28,699 nt of DNA from assembly GCA_002403175.1 (NCBI GenBank), contig DHHG01000213.1:1-28699 (forward strand), in the 5' to 3' direction. The DNA comes from Syntrophaceae bacterium UBA4778. GTDB lineage: Bacteria; Desulfobacterota; Syntrophia; Syntrophales; UBA4778. Shown here piece after piece: positions 25,012-28,699 of this stretch. Both the position numbers and the translations under genes were made by a program. Below the pieces are notes generated by a model. It had not been told where the DNA came from and made no database searches. It was given only the letters and a program-made list of their open reading frames with translations. Every line of letters begins with the position of its first letter. Positions within the stretch are counted from its first letter, which is position 1.

Positions 25012-25719
25012 TCAAGCAGTGCGGCGCCTTCTCTGAACCTTTACGATTCGTGAATACATTAAGGGACACAGTATCGCGGTGATTGCAATCACAAGGACAA
25101 TCTTGGCATACTGGATTAAATATACGACAGGCGTTAGAGACCAGCGAGTCATAGAGCGCAAAACCTCATGCCTGCCAATAAAATCAGCAATCGGAGGCGA
25201 AACGGCATAATAGAATTTGACAAAGCTTCTGCCCGGACTATTGGTCATTAAAAAATGATCGCGGAAATCTCTGAGTATCCGGACTTGCGGGGCAAGATAG
25301 CTGCCGTAAGCGGCGGTCGCAATAAAGCATCCGCCCCCGCTTCCACTTTCGGGGGATGCGCTCGAAGCAGCCGGAACGGGTGTTCCGTCATTGGTGATTT
25401 CATTGGAATAATCACTTTCTGTTCCCGCGCTGTCGTATGCTGTTGTCGCTATATAATACGTTTTCCCATCTTCCAGTCCGGAAAGGGTGTACTGGGTGTT
25501 GTTGCCCACATCCGTAGAAGAAGAATAGTTTCGACTGCTGGTTCCCACGTATACCTTATACCCGGCAACAGTCGATTCGGAAGGATCCCAGGCCAGCGTC
25601 ACATCTGCCGCTTCGATGGAAGGGGAAAACAGAAAAACGGAAAACAAGATAACGAAGAGCATTGCCGACCATATTCGGACACCGCCCAAGCGGGTCCGCC
25701 GTGATTGTGAAAATACCAT
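25012..25719 (-). CDS. FN3 protein with C-terminal CFI-box sorting-type tail
   Basis: A 235-residue exported protein. ATG 25719 is chosen because GGAGG lies five bases upstream; an upstream TTG at 25731 would include that site. The signal or anchor is about 17-37, followed by an FN3 domain (39-110) similar to that of the FN3-malectin protein. A Ser/Gly-rich linker leads to CFIATAAYGS at 131-140, the start of a CFI-box C-terminal region (131-200) with the usual 'APQVRILRDFRD..L' and 'SPGRSFVKFYY..SPP.A' blocks. A membrane helix (about 202-222) and a basic tail (QRRRR) close it. The layout resembles C-terminal sorting signals with an invariant Cys; the partner processing enzyme is not known to me. 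Confidence 0.85.
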   Translation of the reverse strand: MVFSQSRRTRLGGVRIWSAMLFVILFSVFLFSPSIEAADVTLAWDPSESTVAGYKVYVGTSSRNYSSSTDVGNNTQYTLSGLEDGKTYYIATTAYDSAGTESDYSNEITNDGTPVPAASSASPESGSGGGCFIATAAYGSYLAPQVRILRDFRDHFLMTNSPGRSFVKFYYAVSPPIADFIGRHEVLRSMTRWSLTPVVYLIQYAKIVLVIAITAILCPLMYSRIVKVQRRRRTA

Positions 25720-26055
25720 ACCGACCTCCAAACTTTTGATTCACACCCCAGGCATATCCAAAACATCTGGAGCCCGGGAGAAGAGTGTTGAACACACTCC
25801 CGTTGGCTTTGAACAGAGCTGCGCCTCCTGCCTTTCGGAAGACGCCTGGAGAAATTGAAAACTCAATTGGATTGGCGATCGATACGAGATTTTCGAGAAT
25901 GCTTGAGAGATCTGTCAGAACGGTAAAGCTATGGGGAATAAAGCCGTAGGCAGGAATACTAAAATATCAGCATCGGCCGCAATACGATCTTTCCTGAAAT
26001 GCAGGTAGGATAAAAGAAAGAACCAAGTGTCGGACGGAATCCCTTATTCATCCGA
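25720..26055. other. Gene-free spacer upstream of the CFI-box gene
   Basis: Short ORFs here have no ribosome site and no recognisable product. The part nearest the CFI-box gene holds a structured leader candidate (25746-25851). The rest (25852-26055) probably contains its promoter; I see no clear -35/-10 pair. A terminator for the minus-strand mtgA gene is not expected on this side beyond about 26055, and none is visible. Confidence 0.5.
25746..25851 (-). ncRNA. Candidate structured leader RNA of the CFI-box gene
   Basis: In the minus-strand RNA, CUCCAGGC (25851-25844) pairs with GCCUGGGG (25753-25746): 8 bp with one G-U, closing a domain of about 106 bases. Inside are CUU-CCGA-AAG (25838-25829), the strong CGGGAG (25802-25797) / CUCCCG (25780-25775) stem with inner GUG/CAC, and UCCA/UGGA flanking a seven-base loop (25772-25758). 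The domain ends 27 bases before the start codon, where a riboswitch or protein-binding leader would sit. I checked for the c-di-GMP (GEMM-I) signatures GGCAAACC and GCAAAGCC and did not find them intact. Confidence 0.4.
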
Positions 26056-26892
26056 TTACTCATCTTGGATCTGCGAAGGAATATCCATTGGGAGGGACTT
26101 GGATGGCGCCTCTTCCGGACTTTCCGGCTTCTCGGAAGGAATAGCCGTTTCAGGCTCTTTCATAATACTTTCAAATGCTTCAATAACAATTCCTCGCCTG
26201 ACCATAATATGATAGATACGATCGGATCTGTTGCCGATAAAACGCGAAGAACCGTTGGGATTATAACGCCTCGGGTTGGGAAGGGCTGAGACCAGCCTTG
26301 CTGCCTCTCTGGCATCAATAGCCGATGCGGATTTCCCGAAATAGCGCTGCGATGCAGCCTCAATCCCGAAGACACCCTCTCCCCATTCAGCGACATTCAG
26401 ATAAATTTCCAGGATTCGCCTTTTGCTTAGAGTCCTTTCTATGCGCCAGGTAAGTACAGCCTCTTTTAATTTCCGCACCGGATTCCGTGAGGGCGTCAGG
26501 TACAGATTTTTAGCAAGCTGTTGCGAAATCGTACTTCCACCATATTGAAAGCGGCCCTTTTTTATATTCTTGTCCATGGCTTGCTGCATGGCATCGAAGT
26601 CGAAACCATCATGGGTCCAGAATTTATCATCTTCGGAGATAATTACAGCTTTAATTACGTACGGGGAGATTTTGGAAAGCGGCTTCCACGACTGCCGGAT
26701 TCTGTTTTTTTTACCGGCTTCACGCCATTCGCGTTCCCGGTATTCCATAAAAGACGTCTTGCCGGGGTTGGTTTTCTTGAGTTTGGAAATATCCGGATAG
26801 AACAGATAAAATCCGATGCTCGATGAGATGGCTAAAATGCAGATAATCAGAATAGAAGAAAGGATTCTGACCGGAGATCTTCTTTTTTTCAT
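26056..26892 (-). CDS. mtgA: Monofunctional peptidoglycan glycosyltransferase
   Basis: A 278-residue GT51 enzyme that polymerises lipid II into glycan strands at the periplasmic face. One N-terminal membrane helix (about 9-31) is followed by the transglycosylase domain. The motifs are VIISEDDKFWTHDGFD with catalytic Glu87, GGSTISQQLAKNLYL (118-132), RKLKEAVLTWRIERTLSKRRILEIYLN, and WGEGVFGIEAASQRYFGK. The lack of a transpeptidase domain separates it from class A PBPs. The last about 35 residues are Pro/Glu/Ser-rich and beyond the usual MtgA end. AAGGTGAT precedes the ATG. It is the second gene of a minus-strand pair with the DUF2147 gene, 65 bp apart. Confidence 0.95.
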   Translation of the reverse strand: MKKRRSPVRILSSILIICILAISSSIGFYLFYPDISKLKKTNPGKTSFMEYREREWREAGKKNRIRQSWKPLSKISPYVIKAVIISEDDKFWTHDGFDFDAMQQAMDKNIKKGRFQYGGSTISQQLAKNLYLTPSRNPVRKLKEAVLTWRIERTLSKRRILEIYLNVAEWGEGVFGIEAASQRYFGKSASAIDAREAARLVSALPNPRRYNPNGSSRFIGNRSDRIYHIMVRRGIVIEAFESIMKEPETAIPSEKPESPEEAPSKSLPMDIPSQIQDE

Positions 26893-26957
26893 TTATACAT
26901 CATCACCTTAATTAAAAAGGCGAGTAGAGATACTCATTCCTTTCATTGTGTTTACAG

Positions 26958-27455
26958 TTATTTTTTCACACTTGTATCGATAAGATATTTCTGATCCACC
27001 CTCATCCAGTACTGGGTTTTGCCGAAAAAAGTTGTCCATCTAAATGCGCGCACTTTAAGGCGATCAGGTTTCTCCAAAATCAGTCTGGCTTCGAAGGTTT
27101 TTCCGTCATCGGGATTATAAAAAGTTCCGTTCGCCCATATGTTTTTGCCTGAATAAACAAATCCGGACAGAAGCTGTAACCCAACCAGGGGTTTCGTTCT
27201 TTTGGCCGAATCGGGATTTTCCCTATCCACTTTAAGCTCACCTGCCATCCCTCGCGGATCGGTGGACGGATATCGCAGCTCCCTCAAAGCACTTATCTTT
27301 GCACAGATTCTCGATTCGCATTTATAGATTTCGATCTGAGCATCTTTTTTTTCACTCCACCACCTGCCTAAAATCTTGTCCTCTTCCGTTCCAGATACAG
27401 AAGAGACTGAGAGAAAAATGGAAAAAATCACCGTAATCAGCATCATTCGCTTCAT
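26958..27455 (-). CDS. DUF2147 family exported protein
   Basis: A 165-residue protein with a clear Sec signal peptide (residues 1-22, cleavage after VSG). The DUF2147 pattern follows: ILGRWWSEKKDAQIEIYKC near the start, KISALRELRYPSTDP, LQLLSGFVYSGKNIWANGTFYNPDDGKTFEARLIL, and the closing FFGKTQYWMRV. These are periplasmic lipocalin-like proteins of unknown function. It starts 57 bp from the divergent MlaE-type gene, and its 3' neighbour is mtgA. An envelope maintenance role is inferred from the neighbours only. Confidence 0.9.
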   Translation of the reverse strand: MKRMMLITVIFSIFLSVSSVSGTEEDKILGRWWSEKKDAQIEIYKCESRICAKISALRELRYPSTDPRGMAGELKVDRENPDSAKRTKPLVGLQLLSGFVYSGKNIWANGTFYNPDDGKTFEARLILEKPDRLKVRAFRWTTFFGKTQYWMRVDQKYLIDTSVKK

Positions 27456-27492
27456 CTTTCTCCTCCGAATAGTGATATTCAGACTTCTGATC

Positions 27493-27512
27493 GAATCCCT
27501 CCCGAGGGAATC
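27493..27512 (+). promoter_or_regulatory. Hairpin over the ribosome site of the MlaE-type gene
   Basis: TCCCT (27496-27500) and AGGGA (27505-27509) form a stem around a CCCG loop. Two more pairs lie beyond one A-A mismatch. The AGGG is the only plausible ribosome site and the ATG follows at 27513, so the hairpin would limit initiation if it forms. Short stem; low certainty. Confidence 0.3.
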
Positions 27513-28508
27513 ATGAGCAGTGAAATTTATAAAAGAACATTCAGTCGGTCATATACCGCCGATATGGGGAGCATACAAAAAGCATTCCCTCTTTTCCAGT
27601 ACTTTGTTGATCATTCTGCAGACCGGTTCTCTATTGACAAACATCTGCTTTTATTTTATTCGAGACACAATCCCGACTGGATTGTGGAAGTCTACTTTCT
27701 TCACCTCACCACTACTCATACCCTGTGGCATATGGATCGTATAACCGGATACATTGGACGCCAGACAATAGCGCGAGTAAACCATTTGGTTGAACTCTCG
27801 GCTTTCGCATACAGGATCGCTTCTCTCTTTTTTCGAAGGGACAAGACCGGTCGCAAGCTGATTCATCGAATCATCACCGAACAGATTTACTTTACTGCCG
27901 TCCAGGCCCTCCCGATTGTTATTCCCATTGCCCTTTTGCTGGGGGCAGGACTCATCATCCAGTTTGCAAAACTGTCCTCGCAATACGATCTCGGTAAAAT
28001 AACCGTACTGCTGATTGTGAGGGAGTTCGGACCTCTCATTACCGCACTGGTCGTCATTCTGCGGTCCGCAACCGCCGTTACGGTGGAAACCGGATATATG
28101 ACAGTCCGGCACGAAATAGAATCCATTGAAATGGCCGGGATAGATCCCAATCACATTATTTCGTATCCGAGATTATTGGGCATCACAATCTCCATACTTT
28201 CCCTCTTTCTGGTTTTCGATTTGACCTCCATCCTGGGCGGCTATTTCATTATCTGGACAACAACCGATACGCCTCTGGCAAATTTCATGGCTCAGATTGG
28301 AAAGGCGGTCACCGGTATGGATATCATTGTAGGAATTGTGAAGGGGCTTAGCTTCGGTTTTGCGATTACGGTCACCTGCCTTTACAGGGGATTCGGCGTG
28401 GGCAAGCAAATGACGGCCCTCCCCGTTGCCACCTCGCGGGCGGCCATTGAATCCCTTTTTTACTGCCTGATGCTGAATATCATCATTTCGCTTGCATTCT
28501 ATGACTGA
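27513..28508 (+). CDS. MlaE-family ABC transporter permease with long N-terminal extension
   Basis: A 331-residue protein. The C-terminal about 210 residues are a normal MlaE permease: TEQIYFTAVQALPIVIPIALLLGAGLI, LIVREFGPLITALVVILRSATAV, VETGYMTVRHEIESIEMAGIDP (the conserved E-x-G-x-M region), and a late SFGFAITVTCLYRGFGVG. The first about 110 residues are an extra soluble region without the usual STAS fold motif, holding WHMDRITGYIGRQTIARVNHLVELSAF. MlaE proteins move phospholipids between the inner and outer membranes with an ATPase and an MCE substrate-binding protein. The companion ABC gene starts at 28501 and overlaps by eight bases. Confidence 0.9.
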   Translation: MSSEIYKRTFSRSYTADMGSIQKAFPLFQYFVDHSADRFSIDKHLLLFYSRHNPDWIVEVYFLHLTTTHTLWHMDRITGYIGRQTIARVNHLVELSAFAYRIASLFFRRDKTGRKLIHRIITEQIYFTAVQALPIVIPIALLLGAGLIIQFAKLSSQYDLGKITVLLIVREFGPLITALVVILRSATAVTVETGYMTVRHEIESIEMAGIDPNHIISYPRLLGITISILSLFLVFDLTSILGGYFIIWTTTDTPLANFMAQIGKAVTGMDIIVGIVKGLSFGFAITVTCLYRGFGVGKQMTALPVATSRAAIESLFYCLMLNIIISLAFYD

Positions 28509-28699
28509 AATGAAAGGAAATTTAATCGAACTCTTTGATTGTGAATTTGCACCGATCGGTGAAGGAAACGGTCTGAGGCAGTTCCATTTTAAATTATCAG
28601 AAGGAGATATTTGCGTTCTCAATGCAGATCTGCCCGATGATGGCCACCTGTTTCTGCGTGCTCTTGCTACGCTGGATGCCCCTGTGCAGGGATGTTATT
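28501..28699 (+). CDS. MlaF-position ABC protein with degenerate Walker A (3' partial)
   Basis: The frame is open from ATG 28501 to the window end, 66 codons. A second in-frame ATG at 28510 is possible. The visible part has the ABC start layout: FHFKLSEGDICVL corresponds to the 'V..GEIVAL' strand, and then FLRALATLDAPVQGCY corresponds to 'LLR.L.GL..P..G.i'. Between them, where GPNGSGKST should be, the sequence reads NADLPDDGH at 41-49, with no glycine loop and no lysine. ATP binding by this subunit is therefore doubtful unless another site compensates. The remainder of the gene is outside the window. Confidence 0.7.
   Translation, partial: MTEMKGNLIELFDCEFAPIGEGNGLRQFHFKLSEGDICVLNADLPDDGHLFLRALATLDAPVQGCY

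Noticed and set aside
25746..25851. c-di-GMP (GEMM-I) riboswitch
   Set aside because: The expected GGCAAACC and GCAAAGCC segments are not intact; only a loose likeness remains, so the leader is reported as unidentified.
1..28699. Exosortase, PEP-CTERM tails, CRISPR arrays, tRNA/rRNA genes, transposases or attachment sites
   Set aside because: None of their motifs or repeat patterns could be seen on either strand.

Overview
The window looks like chromosomal DNA of a Gram-negative deltaproteobacterium (Desulfobacterota; a Syntrophales-like or Geobacter-like relative would fit). The clues are mid-GC DNA, an outer-membrane polysaccharide export lipoprotein, an exosortase-type exopolysaccharide gene order, FN3/CFI-box surface proteins and an MlaE permease. 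No rRNA or tRNA gene was seen, so the lineage is an inference from gene content only.

Layout. (1) 1-2427: the end of a SAM methyltransferase and a large protein that joins a phosphoribosyltransferase-like half to an APH-kinase-like half. (2) 2884-8151: a five-gene export and initiation operon with Wza-type lipoprotein, Wzz/GumC co-polymerase, ExeA-like ATPase with a LysM-like tail, CpsD-like P-loop protein lacking the P-loop lysine, and a WbaP-type phosphoglycosyltransferase with a degenerate GGDEF-like N-terminus. (3) 8481-13027: an amino-sugar operon with Gfo/Idh/MocA oxidoreductase, small membrane protein, DegT aminotransferase and two FemAB/GNAT-fold proteins. (4) 13157-22290: a dense assembly operon with DUF354 GT-B-like protein, an alpha/alpha-toroid-like protein, Wzy-type polymerase/ligase, two GT2 glycosyltransferases, a secreted beta-helix protein, Wzx flippase and a hexapeptide acetyltransferase. 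(5) 22287-25719, minus strand: a second beta-helix protein, an FN3-malectin protein and an FN3-CFI-box protein. (6) 26056-27455, minus: MtgA and a DUF2147 protein. (7) 27513-end, plus: an MlaE permease and the start of a companion ABC protein with a degraded P-loop.

How it works together (inference from families): GT-initiated repeat units carrying an aminated, acylated sugar are built by the GT2 and DUF354 proteins, flipped by Wzx, polymerised by the Wzy-like protein, and exported by the co-polymerase and Wza lipoprotein. The secreted beta-helix, malectin and FN3 proteins are plausible polysaccharide-binding or polysaccharide-modifying partners at the surface.

The most unusual signals are regulatory. 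A 29-bp element (25 of 29 positions identical) lies upstream of both EPS operons at exactly the same distance from a -10-like hexamer. The first operon has a long leader with a terminator-like hairpin and a possible competing pairing. The FN3-malectin gene has a hairpin that would bury its Shine-Dalgarno sequence. The CFI-box gene has a multi-hairpin leader closed by an 8-bp helix. At protein level the pseudo-GGDEF/WbaP fusion, the PRTase/APH-like fusion and three degraded nucleotide-binding motifs stand out.
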